A DNA stretch of 64,000 nucleotides, taken from assembly GCF_005844085.1 (NCBI RefSeq), contig NZ_VCDI01000001.1, positions 310,001 to 374,000 of the forward strand, read 5' to 3'. Made by a program: the position numbers and the translations under genes. This stretch comes from Lichenicoccus roseus (GTDB taxonomy: Bacteria; Pseudomonadota; Alphaproteobacteria; Acetobacterales; Acetobacteraceae). Positions 55,001-63,877 of the stretch are shown piece by piece (position 1 is the stretch's first letter; each line of letters starts with the position of its first letter). The notes under the pieces are model-generated. The model was not told the origin of the DNA. It saw nothing but the letters and a program-made list of their open reading frames with translations, and did no database searches.

Positions 55001-58000
55001 GGCACCTGGGCGATCACCAGCTCCACGCTGCCCGCCGGCACCGACAGCCTGACCGCGACGCAGACCGACATCGCCGGCAACCTCTCGGCGGTCTCCACTG
55101 CGCTGACGCTGCAGATCGACACCGTGACGCCGTCGGCGCCCAGCAACCTGGCGCTCGCCTCCACCAGCGACAGCGGCGTGGCAGGCGACGACATCACCAA
55201 CGTGACCTCGCCCACCCTCACCGGCATCGGCGTCGCCGGGGATACCGTGACGGTGATCGATGGGGGTACTGCGGTCGGCAACGCCACCGTTGCCAGCAAC
55301 GGCACCTGGCAGGTCACCACTTCCGCGCTGGCCGACGGCAGCCACAGCCTGGTGGCGATGCAGACCGACGTAGCCGGCAACGTCTCCGCCAATTCCGCCG
55401 CCCTGGCGCTGGACATCGACAGCACTCCCGCGGCGGCGCCCTCCGCACCTGTGCTGGCAGCCGGGAGCGACAGCGGCACGCAGGGCGACGACATCACCAA
55501 TATCACCACGCCCACCCTGACCGGCACCGGCACTGCCGGCGACACCGTCACCCTCTATGATACCGCTCCAGGAGGCGGGAGCGTTTCCGTCGGCAGCGCC
55601 AGCGTTGCCGCGAACGGCAGCTGGTCGATCGCCACCGGCACGCTGGTTGGCGGCAGCAACAGCCTGACCGCCGTGCAGACCGATACCGCCGGCAACCGGT
55701 CGGCGGCCTCGGCGCCGGTCACGCTCACCATCGACACGGCGGCCCCCACCGCACCGCTGAACCTTACGCTTGCCCCCGCCAGCGATACCGGCGTGCCGGG
55801 CGACGACATCACCAGCGCCACTACACCCACCATCACCGGCACCGGCACCGCCGGCGACACCGTCACCCTCTACGACGCCAACCCGGGCGGCAGCGGCACC
55901 GCGATCGGCACCGGGGCGGTCGGCATCGACGGCAGGTGGTCAATCGTCACCGCACCCCTCGCGGGTGTCGTGCACAGCCTCATCGCAACGCAGGCGGACG
56001 TCGCAGGCAACGTCTCCGCAGCCTCCAACGCACTCGGCCTGACCATCGACACCGCGACCCCGGCCGCGCCGGGCACACCGGTGCTGGCAGACGCAAGCGA
56101 CAGCGGCGTCAAGGGGGACGGCATCACCGGCGTCACCACGCCGACCATCACCGGCTCCGGCGTCGCCGGGGATACCATCACGCTTCTGGACACCAGCGAA
56201 AGTGGTACGACCACCGCAGTCGGCACCGCCACCGTGGCCGCCGACAACACCTGGTCGGTGGTCAGCAGCGCGCTGGCGGCCGGAACCAACAGCCTGACCG
56301 CCGTGCAGACCGACGTGGCTGGCAACAGCTCCACCGCGTCCCCCGCCCTGGTCCTTGCGATCGATACCGCAGCCCCCGGCGCGCCGGGTGCGCCGGTGCT
56401 CTCGGCGGCGAGCGACAGCGGCGTCAAGGGCGACAACGTCACCAACGTCACCAACCCGGTGCTCACCGGCACCGGCGTCGCCGGCGACACCGTCACCCTG
56501 CTGGACGGCAGCACCGTCGTGGGCACCGCCACCGTCGCCGGAAACGGCACCTGGTCGATCACAAGCACCACGCTGGCGGCGGGCCCGCACATCCTGACCG
56601 CGACGCAGACCGATGCCGCCGGGAATGTCTCCGCCGCCTCGACGCCGCTCACCCTGAGCATCGACACCGGCAATCCGGCCACCCCCTCGGCGCCGGTGCT
56701 CTCGAGCGCCTCGGATAGCGGCACGCAGGGCGACGACATCACCAACGTCACCACGCCGGTCTTGAACGGCAGCGGCCCGGTCGGTGACACCATCACGCTC
56801 TACGACGTCGATCCGAGCGGGACCAGCACCATACTCGGCACCGCCCTGGTGGGCAGCAACAATGTCTGGTCGATCACCAGCCCAGCGCTGACCCCGGGCC
56901 TGCACCGGCTGACCGCGACCTACACGGATGCCAACGGCAACATCTCGGCGCCGTCCGCGGCGCTCGGCCTCACCGTCGACAACGCCACACCCGCCCCACC
57001 GTCGGCGCCGGCGCTCGCTGCCGGAAGCGACAGCGGCACCCAGGGCGACGGCATCACCAATGTCACCACCCCGACCCTCACCGGCAACGGCATCGCCGGC
57101 GACACCGTGACCCTGTCGGACACCAACGCCGCCGGCGTCAGCACGATCATCGGCACCGCCACGGTCGCGTCAAGCGGCACATGGTCGGTCGCCAGCAACA
57201 CGCTCGCCGCCGGCGCGCACAGCCTGACCGCGACGCAGACCGACAGTGCCGGCAACGTCTCGGCATCGTCGGCGGCGCTTGCGATCGACATCGACACCAC
57301 GCCGCCGGCAGCGCCCTCGGCACCGCTCCTCGACACCGGCAGCGACAGCGGCGCCCAGGGCGATCACATCACCAACGTCACCACCCCGACCCTTACCGGC
57401 AACGGCATCGCCGGCGACACCGTCACGCTGTTCGACGGCAGCACGGCCATCGGCAGCGGCATCGTCGGCAGCGGTGGTACCTGGTCGATCGCGACCACCA
57501 CCCTTGCCAACGGCGCCCACGGCATCACCGCGGTCCAGACCGATGCGGCCGGCAACGCCTCGTTGCCGTCTGCAGCCCTCGGCCTGACCATCGACACCGC
57601 GGCTCCCCATGCGCCTTCGACACCGGTGCTCGCTGCCGCCAGCGACAGCGGTGTGCAAGGCGACGACACCACCAACGTCACCACCCCCAGCCTGACCGGC
57701 ACCGGGGCCGCCGGCGACACCATGACCCTCTACGCGACGACCGCAAGCGGCGGCACCACGGTGGTCGGCACCGCGACGGTGGCCGGCGACGGCACCTGGT
57801 TGATCACCAGCAGCGCGCTGGGCGCCGGCAGCCACAGCTTCACCGTCGCCGAGACCGATTCCGCCGGCAACATCTCGGCGGCGTCGCAGCCACTCGTCCT
57901 CGACATCGATACGGCAGCCCCGTCGGCGCCATCGACGCCGCTGCTGAATCCCTCCAGCGACAGCGGCTTGCAGGGCGACGACATCACCAACGTCGCCGCC

Positions 58001-61000
58001 CCAACGGTAACCGGAACCGGCACCGCCGGCGACACGGTGACGCTCTACGACACCAATGCAAGCGGCGTCAGCACCGTGGTCGGCAGTGCCACCGTCGCGG
58101 GCGGCGGCACCTGGTCGATCACCACCAGCACGCTGGCCGCCGGCAGCCATAACCTGAGTGCCACGCAGACCGACTTCGCCGGCAACGTCTCGACGCCGTC
58201 GACGGCGCTCGGACTGACCATCGACATCGCGACGCCCGGGGCGCCAGGGACACCAATGCTGGCTACCACCAGCGACAGCGGGGTGCAGGGGGACGACATC
58301 ACCAACGTCAGCGCGCCGACCATCACCGGAACCGGCGCCGTCGGCGACACCGTCACGCTCAGTGCGGTTGCTTCAGGCGGGGGCAGCACGATAGTCGGAA
58401 CCGCTACGGTCGGCGCCGACGGCAACTGGTCGATCGCAACCGGTCCACTTGCCGCGGGCATGCATGACCTGACGGCCACGCAGACCGACGTCGCCGGCAA
58501 CATCTCGGCGGCATCGCTTCCACTCGGCCTGGATATCGATACCGCGACGCCCGCCACTCCCGGCTCGCTGGCGCTGGCTGCAGCAAGCGACAGCGGCAAC
58601 AAGGGCGACGCCGTCACCAACGTCACCACGCCGACCATCACCGGCACCGGCACCGGCGGCGACACCGTTACCTTGTACGACGGCACCACCGTTCTCGGTA
58701 CCGCGACGGTGGCCTCCGACGGCACCTGGTCGGTGAACAGCAGCACGCTTGCCGCCGGCGCGCACAGCCTGACCGCCACCGAGAAAGACGTCGCCGGCAA
58801 CGTCTCCGGGGTTTCCAACCCGCTCACGGTTACGATCGCCACAACGGCCCCCATGCCGCCCGCGAGCCTTGCCTTGGCTACAGGCAGCGACAGCGGCGTA
58901 CAGGGTGACGACATCACCAACATCACCAATCCGGTCATCACCGGCACCGGCGCGGTCGGCGACACCGTGACCCTGCTGGACGGCAGCACCGTGGTCGGCA
59001 GCGGCGTGGTCGGCGCGGCGGGCACCTGGTCGATCACCAGCAGCACGCTCGCCGACGGCGTGCACAGCCTCGGTACGGTGCAGACCGACTATGCCGGCAA
59101 CCAGTCGGTCCCTTCGGCGGCTCTGCGCCTCGACATCGACACCACGGCGCCCGCGGCCCCCACCGCGCCGGTGCTGGCCGCCGCCAGCGACAGCGGCACG
59201 CCGGGCGACGACATCACCAACGTCGCCACCCCCGTCCTGACCGGCACCGGCACCGCCGGCAACATCGTCACCCTGCTGGATTCCGCTCCGAGCGGGGGCA
59301 CCACGATCATCGGCACCGGAACGGTCTCCGGCAACGGCACATGGGCGATCACGAGCAGCCTGCTTGGCGACGGCACGCACGTCCTTACCGCGACGCAGAC
59401 GGATGCGGCCGGCAACTTGTCAGGCGCCTCGGCGGCGCTGGCGCTCGTCATCGACACCAACCCGCCTGCTGCTCCGTCCGCGCCGGCCCTGGCGGCAGCC
59501 AGCGACGGGGGAGTGGTTGGCGACAACATCACCAATGTCACCACCCCGACCCTCACCGGCACCGGCACCGCCGGCGACACCATCGACCTGCTTGAGGCCA
59601 ATGCGGGCGGGGGCACCACCATCGTCGGAATCACGACGGTCGCGGCCGACGGCACCTGGTCGGTCTCCAGCAGCACGCTTGCCGCTGGCACGCACAGCCT
59701 CATCGCCACCGACACCGACGAGGCCGGCAATGTCTCCGCTGCTTCTCCGGCGCTGGACCTGGTCATCGACACCGCGGCACCCGCGGCACCTATGACCCTG
59801 GTGCTCGGCGCTGCCAGCGACAGCGGCGTGATGGGCGACGGCATCACCAACGTGACCACGCCCACCATCACCGGCACCGGCACCGCGGGCGATACCGTCA
59901 CGCTGTATGACGGCAACGCCGTCGTCGGCACCGGGACTGTCGCCGGCAACGGCACCTGGGCGATCACCAGCTCCACGCTGCCCGCCGGCACCGACAGCCT
60001 GACCGCGACGCAGACCGACATCGCCGGCAACCTCTCGGCGGTCTCCACTGCGCTGACGCTGCAGATCGACACCGTGACGCCGTCGGCGCCCAGCAACCTG
60101 GCGCTCGCCTCCACCAGCGACAGCGGCGTGGCAGGCGACGACATCACCAACGTGACCTCGCCCACCCTCACCGGCATCGGCGTCGCCGGGGATACCGTGA
60201 CCCTGCTCGACGTCGGTGCGGGTGGCGCCACCACCACCGTCGGCACCGGAACGGTCGCCCGCAACGGCACCTGGTCGATCGCCACCTCCACGTTGGCAGC
60301 CGGCGCGAACAACCTCACCGCGACGCAAGCCGATATCGCCGGCAATGTCTCGGTGGCGTCCGGCCCACTCCGCGTGACGATCGACACCGCGCCCCCCGCG
60401 GCTCCCACCACTTTGGAGTTGGCCGCCATCAGCGACAGCGGCGTGCAAGGCGACGACATCACCAACGTTGCCACTCCGACCATCACCGGCTCCGGCACCG
60501 CCGGGGACACCGTCATCCTGTCGGACACCAGCGCCAGCGGGGTCACCACCGAGGTCGGGACCGCGAAGGTGGCCGCCGGCGGCACCTGGTCGATCGTCAC
60601 CGCAAGGTTGGCAGCCGGCGCGAACAACCTCACCGCGACGCAGACCGATATCGCCGGCAACGTCTCGGCCGCCTCCAGCCCGCTCGCCCTGACCATCGAG
60701 ACCGCGACGCCGGGAGCACCGGCGAACCTGGCGCTTGCATCGGCAAGCGACAGCGGCACGCACGGCGACGACATCACCAACGTGACCACACCGACCATCA
60801 CCGGCACCGGCACCGCGGGCGACACCGTGACCTTGCAAGCTGGTGGCACCGCCCTCGGCACCGCCACCGTTGCCGCGGATGGAACCTGGTCGGTCACCAC
60901 CACGGCACTCGCTGCCGGCCGCTACAACCTGACCGCTACCGAGACCGACGTCGCCGGCAACGGGTCGGCGGCCTCCACGCCGCTCGGCCTGACCATCGAA

Positions 61001-63391
61001 ACCGCGACGCCCGCCGCCCCCTCCGGCCTCACCATCTCCAACATGAGCATCGACGGCACCGCGCCCGCTGGCGACACCGTGACGATCTCGGAGGATGGCC
61101 AGACCCTTGGCGCCACCCGGGCGGCGAACGACGGCAGCTTCGCCTACATGCTCACCCCCGCCGAGGCGACCGGGCTGCATGACGTATCGGCAACGGCGAC
61201 CGATGTCGCCGGCAACAGTTCGGCCGCCGCCAGCCTGATCATCGGCGCCTACCACTGGGCGTCGCCGGTCAGTGGCGTCTTCAGCCAGAGCGGCGAGTGG
61301 CTGGTCAACGGGGCGCCTACCACCGGCGTACCGAGCGCCAGCACCGACCTGGCCTATTTCGATACCGGAAGCGCCGGCGCCTACACCGTCAGCGGGGACG
61401 GCAACGCCGGCGAGGTCCGCGTCGACGGCGACCACGTCACCTACTCCGGCACCCTGGTGCTGGCCGGGCTGCAGGACAGCGCGGCTGGTGGGGATCGCTC
61501 GTTGGTGGTCGATGATGGCGGCGGCCTGATGCTCGGAAGCAGCGCCTCGATCGTGGCCGGCGCCGGATTGCTGGTCGGTGGCTCCTCGGCAGGCACCCTC
61601 ACGCTCGACGGCAGCCTCGCTGTCGCCAATGGTGCGGTGACCCTCGGCGACGGCGGCGACCTGCTGCTCGACGATACCGCCGTTCTCAGCGGAACCGTGA
61701 CGCTCGATGGCGGCGTGCTGACCGCCGAGACGGATGGGCAGGGCGGCAACAACGTCGTGCTGTCCGATACGCTGCAGGGCGTTGCCGGCACCACCAGCTA
61801 TGTCGGCAGCACCGGCACAGCCACGCTCACCTTGACCGGGTCGCAAAGCCTTGCCGCAGGCGAGCTGGTCTACCGTGGCGGCACCATCATTCTTGACGGT
61901 GCACTGCCGACCGCGGCGGTACCCGCAATGATCGACGGCGCAACCTTCGAACTCGGCGGCGCCGCCCAATCCGGCACCGCCACCATCACCACCGAGGCCG
62001 GCAGCACCAACACCCTGGCGCTTGGGGCCGACAACGCCTCCATCGCCAGCAACGGCAGCGACACCATCGAGATGGGCTCCGGTACCCTGGCGGTCACGGT
62101 AACCGGCGCTGCCTCGATCATCGGCGGCAGCGGCAATGCCACCATCGATGCCACCGGCCGCGCGATCTCCGTCACCGGCGGCACCGGCAACATCTTGATC
62201 TCCGGCAGTGCCGATGCGGTCATCGACGCCGGCACCAGCAAGAACGTCACCTATTCCGGCACCGGCCGGGTCAGCTTCACCAGCTCGGCACCGGGCGCCC
62301 AGCTCACGCTGGACGTCACCACCGGGGGCACCATCACGACGGCCGCCGGCGGCGATACCACGGTCAACCTCGGGGCCGGAACCGCCGCGGTGAACGCACA
62401 GGGCGCCGACACCATCAACGCTGCTTCCGGCGCTTCCACGATCACCGGGAGTGGCACCAGCCTGACGGTGCATGGCTCGTCGGGCAGCTTGGTGGTAGGC
62501 GATAGCGGTGGCCCGCTGACCTTCCTGGGTGGCTCGGGCAGCACGACCGTGACGGGCGGGTCCGCCTCGGCCGTCATCCTCGGGGGGGCGGCAGGCGGCA
62601 TACTGCTGGGCGGCACCGCCGGCGACAACGTGCTGGTGGCTAACAACAATGCCGGAACATCAACGACGGTCCAGGGCGCCGGTGGCGGCGACCGGATCTT
62701 CGGCTCGGATGCAGGCACGGACGTGCTCGTGGTCGGCTCCGGCCGCTCCTCGGTGCTGGGCGGCGGCGGCGCCACCACCATCAACGGCGGCGCCACCGGC
62801 GGCGTGATCTTCACCGGCGCCGGCCCCACCCTGGTGAATGCCGGGTCCGGCGGCCAGGACACCATCGTCGGTGGCGCGGGGGCGCTCAACCTCATGGCCC
62901 AGCACGGCGAAGCGGTGTTCGGCGGCAGCGGCGGCCTCAACGTCTTCGGCAGCACCGTCGGGGCAGACTCGATCATCGGCGGCAGCGGCGCGCTCGACGT
63001 GACAGGCCGGGGCGGCAACATGCTGGTGGTAGCCGGAACCGGAAACTCGGGGATCCAGACCGGCAACGGGGCCAGCCTGATCTTCGCGGAGTCCGGCAAC
63101 GTGTCCCTCACCGGCGGTACCGGCTCGATGCAGGTGGTCGTGGGCAGCGGCACCGCCACCATCGGCGAAGGTAGCGGTCCGACAAGCTACGACGTGGTCA
63201 ACGGCTCGGCTGGCGGCACCGCGATCATTTCGGGCTTCAAGGTAGGGACCGACACCATCAGCCTGTTCAACTACCAGTCCTCGCAGGTGAACATCGCATC
63301 AAGCGGCGGCAACAGCATCGTGCAGCTTGGCGACGGCACCAGGATCGAGCTGCTCGGGGTCACCAACCCCAACGGCAGCATAATCGGGTAG
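52001..63391 (+). CDS. Giant Ig-like-repeat surface adhesin (Bap/RTX-like, probable type I secretion substrate)
   Basis: A protein of about 3,796 residues. The ATG at 52001 has AGGA upstream; an in-frame ATG at 51956 is an alternative. No Sec signal is visible. Residues 1-146 are a strand-rich head. From 147 to about 3,015, 28 Ig-like repeats (Big_13/Big_6 type: SDSGVQGDGITNVTTPTITG, then GDTVTL, NGTWSI, LTATQTDVAGN, LTIDTATP) follow at 100- or 105-residue spacing. A degenerate 29th repeat leads to a Gly/Ser/Thr-rich beta-solenoid-like region (about 3,085-3,730). The end, GTAIISGFKVGTDTISLFNY, resembles type I secretion C termini, but GGxGxD calcium motifs are scarce. No secretion genes are in the window. 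Confidence 0.92.
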   Translation: MATSKLPQPGDSVPGGYVYTLQLDVTVVGIGVVDEVNPVASNRQAIFGTDANGNETISYLANNGTMVSQAIANVGAYQDSSAFSYVSGGTLYLFSNTALTGLATVTVNGTQVSVLPATALSTTQGQYIYPAGGTVVAPAGLTLAPASDTGVRGDDTTSVTTPVITGTGEAGATVTLQDGSTTIGTAIVASNGTWSITTTTLGAGQHTITAYDTDGSGNVSARSAALTLNIDTATPATPTLLLASASDSGVKGDGITNVSNPIVTGTGTAGDTVTLYATSGSGGSTAIGTATVGSGGTWSITSPTLAAGAHSLTAIQSDVAGNVSATSTPLNLTIDTATPATPTTLALAIASDSGVPGDGITNVTTPTITGTGTAGDTVTLYDGTTIVGTGTVAAGGTWSVVSSALAAGSHSLTATQADVAGNVSAPSATVGLTIDTAKPATPGTPALAASSDTGVQGDDITSVTTPTITGTGTAGDTVTLRDGGTVVGSGTVASNGSWSIVTTTLASGSHTLAATQTDVAGNVSTASAALRLTIDTATPSTPASLMLATASDSGAIGDDTTNVATPTITGTGTAGDTVRLYDGATLIGSATVGSNGGWSVATTTLAAGLHSLTATQTDVAGNVSAASTALGLTIDTAAPSAPIALALAGGSDSGVQGDGITNVVTPTITGTGAAGDTVTLLDGSTAIGTATVTGGGTWSITTGTLAAGPHSLTATQTDIAGNVSAASATLGLTIDTTTPSAPSAPMLAVSSDSGIQGDGITNVATPVVTGTGTAGDTVTLLDGSTVIGSATVATDDTWSITSSTLAPGAHSLTAMQTDVAGNASGASAAIGLNIDTATPSTQSAPVLAAVSDSGVQGDGVTNVTTPLIAGTGTPGDTVTLLDSTAGGGTTIVGTATVAANGIWSITSSTLAAGTHSLTTTQADVAGNVSGASAPLNLTIDIATPATPTTLALGAASDSGVMGDGITNVTTPTITGTGTAGDTVTLYDGNAVVGTGTVAGNGTWAITSSTLPAGTDSLTATQTDIAGNLSAVSTALTLQIDTVTPSAPSNLALASTSDSGVAGDDITNVTSPTLTGIGVAGDTVTVIDGGTAVGNATVASNGTWQVTTSALADGSHSLVAMQTDVAGNVSANSAALALDIDSTPAAAPSAPVLAAGSDSGTQGDDITNITTPTLTGTGTAGDTVTLYDTAPGGGSVSVGSASVAANGSWSIATGTLVGGSNSLTAVQTDTAGNRSAASAPVTLTIDTAAPTAPLNLTLAPASDTGVPGDDITSATTPTITGTGTAGDTVTLYDANPGGSGTAIGTGAVGIDGRWSIVTAPLAGVVHSLIATQADVAGNVSAASNALGLTIDTATPAAPGTPVLADASDSGVKGDGITGVTTPTITGSGVAGDTITLLDTSESGTTTAVGTATVAADNTWSVVSSALAAGTNSLTAVQTDVAGNSSTASPALVLAIDTAAPGAPGAPVLSAASDSGVKGDNVTNVTNPVLTGTGVAGDTVTLLDGSTVVGTATVAGNGTWSITSTTLAAGPHILTATQTDAAGNVSAASTPLTLSIDTGNPATPSAPVLSSASDSGTQGDDITNVTTPVLNGSGPVGDTITLYDVDPSGTSTILGTALVGSNNVWSITSPALTPGLHRLTATYTDANGNISAPSAALGLTVDNATPAPPSAPALAAGSDSGTQGDGITNVTTPTLTGNGIAGDTVTLSDTNAAGVSTIIGTATVASSGTWSVASNTLAAGAHSLTATQTDSAGNVSASSAALAIDIDTTPPAAPSAPLLDTGSDSGAQGDHITNVTTPTLTGNGIAGDTVTLFDGSTAIGSGIVGSGGTWSIATTTLANGAHGITAVQTDAAGNASLPSAALGLTIDTAAPHAPSTPVLAAASDSGVQGDDTTNVTTPSLTGTGAAGDTMTLYATTASGGTTVVGTATVAGDGTWLITSSALGAGSHSFTVAETDSAGNISAASQPLVLDIDTAAPSAPSTPLLNPSSDSGLQGDDITNVAAPTVTGTGTAGDTVTLYDTNASGVSTVVGSATVAGGGTWSITTSTLAAGSHNLSATQTDFAGNVSTPSTALGLTIDIATPGAPGTPMLATTSDSGVQGDDITNVSAPTITGTGAVGDTVTLSAVASGGGSTIVGTATVGADGNWSIATGPLAAGMHDLTATQTDVAGNISAASLPLGLDIDTATPATPGSLALAAASDSGNKGDAVTNVTTPTITGTGTGGDTVTLYDGTTVLGTATVASDGTWSVNSSTLAAGAHSLTATEKDVAGNVSGVSNPLTVTIATTAPMPPASLALATGSDSGVQGDDITNITNPVITGTGAVGDTVTLLDGSTVVGSGVVGAAGTWSITSSTLADGVHSLGTVQTDYAGNQSVPSAALRLDIDTTAPAAPTAPVLAAASDSGTPGDDITNVATPVLTGTGTAGNIVTLLDSAPSGGTTIIGTGTVSGNGTWAITSSLLGDGTHVLTATQTDAAGNLSGASAALALVIDTNPPAAPSAPALAAASDGGVVGDNITNVTTPTLTGTGTAGDTIDLLEANAGGGTTIVGITTVAADGTWSVSSSTLAAGTHSLIATDTDEAGNVSAASPALDLVIDTAAPAAPMTLVLGAASDSGVMGDGITNVTTPTITGTGTAGDTVTLYDGNAVVGTGTVAGNGTWAITSSTLPAGTDSLTATQTDIAGNLSAVSTALTLQIDTVTPSAPSNLALASTSDSGVAGDDITNVTSPTLTGIGVAGDTVTLLDVGAGGATTTVGTGTVARNGTWSIATSTLAAGANNLTATQADIAGNVSVASGPLRVTIDTAPPAAPTTLELAAISDSGVQGDDITNVATPTITGSGTAGDTVILSDTSASGVTTEVGTAKVAAGGTWSIVTARLAAGANNLTATQTDIAGNVSAASSPLALTIETATPGAPANLALASASDSGTHGDDITNVTTPTITGTGTAGDTVTLQAGGTALGTATVAADGTWSVTTTALAAGRYNLTATETDVAGNGSAASTPLGLTIETATPAAPSGLTISNMSIDGTAPAGDTVTISEDGQTLGATRAANDGSFAYMLTPAEATGLHDVSATATDVAGNSSAAASLIIGAYHWASPVSGVFSQSGEWLVNGAPTTGVPSASTDLAYFDTGSAGAYTVSGDGNAGEVRVDGDHVTYSGTLVLAGLQDSAAGGDRSLVVDDGGGLMLGSSASIVAGAGLLVGGSSAGTLTLDGSLAVANGAVTLGDGGDLLLDDTAVLSGTVTLDGGVLTAETDGQGGNNVVLSDTLQGVAGTTSYVGSTGTATLTLTGSQSLAAGELVYRGGTIILDGALPTAAVPAMIDGATFELGGAAQSGTATITTEAGSTNTLALGADNASIASNGSDTIEMGSGTLAVTVTGAASIIGGSGNATIDATGRAISVTGGTGNILISGSADAVIDAGTSKNVTYSGTGRVSFTSSAPGAQLTLDVTTGGTITTAAGGDTTVNLGAGTAAVNAQGADTINAASGASTITGSGTSLTVHGSSGSLVVGDSGGPLTFLGGSGSTTVTGGSASAVILGGAAGGILLGGTAGDNVLVANNNAGTSTTVQGAGGGDRIFGSDAGTDVLVVGSGRSSVLGGGGATTINGGATGGVIFTGAGPTLVNAGSGGQDTIVGGAGALNLMAQHGEAVFGGSGGLNVFGSTVGADSIIGGSGALDVTGRGGNMLVVAGTGNSGIQTGNGASLIFAESGNVSLTGGTGSMQVVVGSGTATIGEGSGPTSYDVVNGSAGGTAIISGFKVGTDTISLFNYQSSQVNIASSGGNSIVQLGDGTRIELLGVTNPNGSIIG
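54853..55251 (+). repeat. 399-bp perfect duplication, copy 1
   Basis: This segment of repeats 9-10 is identical, base for base, to 59803-60201. Identity stops one base before (C versus T) and after position 55251 (GGTGAT versus CCTGCT). Other repeats differ from each other at many silent sites, so this pair arose recently. Confidence 0.93.
59803..60201 (+). repeat. 399-bp perfect duplication, copy 2
   Basis: This segment of repeats 25-26 is identical to 54853-55251. The offset is 4,950 bp, a multiple of three, so recombination between the copies would remove or add 1,650 codons (16 repeats) in frame. Confidence 0.93.
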
Positions 63392-63398
63392 CGGTGGC

Positions 63399-63827
63399 AT
63401 GGCCGTGTTCCAGCGCCGGACTGCATCGGGCCGGCCTGCCCGGAATGTCCGCAATCCGGTCATCCTCATCGTGGAGGATGAGGACATGATCCGCGCGGTG
63501 GCGGTAGCAATCTTCCGCTCGGCCGATTTCGAAGTGCTGGAAGCCGGTTCCGGGATGGCGGCGCTGATGATCCTGCAGCACCGGGTCGATGTGGATGCCG
63601 CCTTCCTCGATGTGGTGATGCCAAGCGTGCCAGACGGCTTCACGCTCGCAAGGTTCATCGAGGCGACGACACCGGCCTGCGCGATCCTGCTGACTTCGGG
63701 CACCGCCTGCCCGATGGCGTCCACGCTGAGCACACGAACTCGGTTCATCGGCAAGCCATACGATGCACGCCAGGTCGTCGCCCTGGTCAACGACATGATC
63801 CGCAGCGCGACACTCCTGTCGAACTAG
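63399..63827 (+). CDS. Single-domain response regulator
   Basis: A 142-residue receiver without an output domain. Residues 20-30 (VILIVEDEDMIRAV) carry the acidic pocket. The phospho-acceptor Asp is in AAFLDVVMPSVPDG, the switch Ser/Thr in ILLTSGTA and the conserved Lys in RFIGKPYDARQVV. The sequence is closest to the FixJ/VirA-type receivers common in alphaproteobacteria, not CheY. It starts only 7 bp after the adhesin stop, so it is probably in the same transcript. The kinase and the target are unknown. Confidence 0.9.
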   Translation: MAVFQRRTASGRPARNVRNPVILIVEDEDMIRAVAVAIFRSADFEVLEAGSGMAALMILQHRVDVDAAFLDVVMPSVPDGFTLARFIEATTPACAILLTSGTACPMASTLSTRTRFIGKPYDARQVVALVNDMIRSATLLSN

Positions 63828-63877
63828 GCAGGACAGGCGCGGGTCAAATTGCGTGCATCACGGCGGCATCGATGCGA

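Larger units (their letters stand above)
52439..61045 (+). repeat. In-frame tandem array of 28 Ig-like repeats, unit 300 or 315 bp
   Basis: Taking the Ser codon of each S-D-(S/T/G)-G as the unit start, units begin at 52439, 52736, 53051, 53351, 53651, 53951, 54251, 54551, 54866, 55166, 55466, 55781, 56096, 56411, 56711, 57026, 57341, 57641, 57956, 58271, 58586, 58886, 59186, 59501, 59816, 60116, 60431 and 60746. Apart from the first (297), spacings are 300 or 315 bp. The longer units have five extra residues in one loop (such as TSASG, TAPGG). Confidence 0.93.

Noticed and set aside
51833-55345. A 1,170-codon open frame on the minus strand under the adhesin
   Set aside because: It is antisense to the repeat array, its composition is Gly/Ala/Arg/Asp repeats that mirror the array, and it has no domain. 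GC-rich repeats keep the opposite strand open.
52439-61045. CRISPR array
   Set aside because: The repeats are coding, 300-315 bp long, directly adjacent and without spacers.
59420-62473. A 1,017-codon open frame on the minus strand
   Set aside because: It has the same cause as above; it repeats phrases found in the other antisense frame because the sense repeats are alike.
52001-63391. Autotransporter or two-partner secretion protein
   Set aside because: No Sec signal peptide, no TPS domain and no C-terminal beta-barrel are visible.
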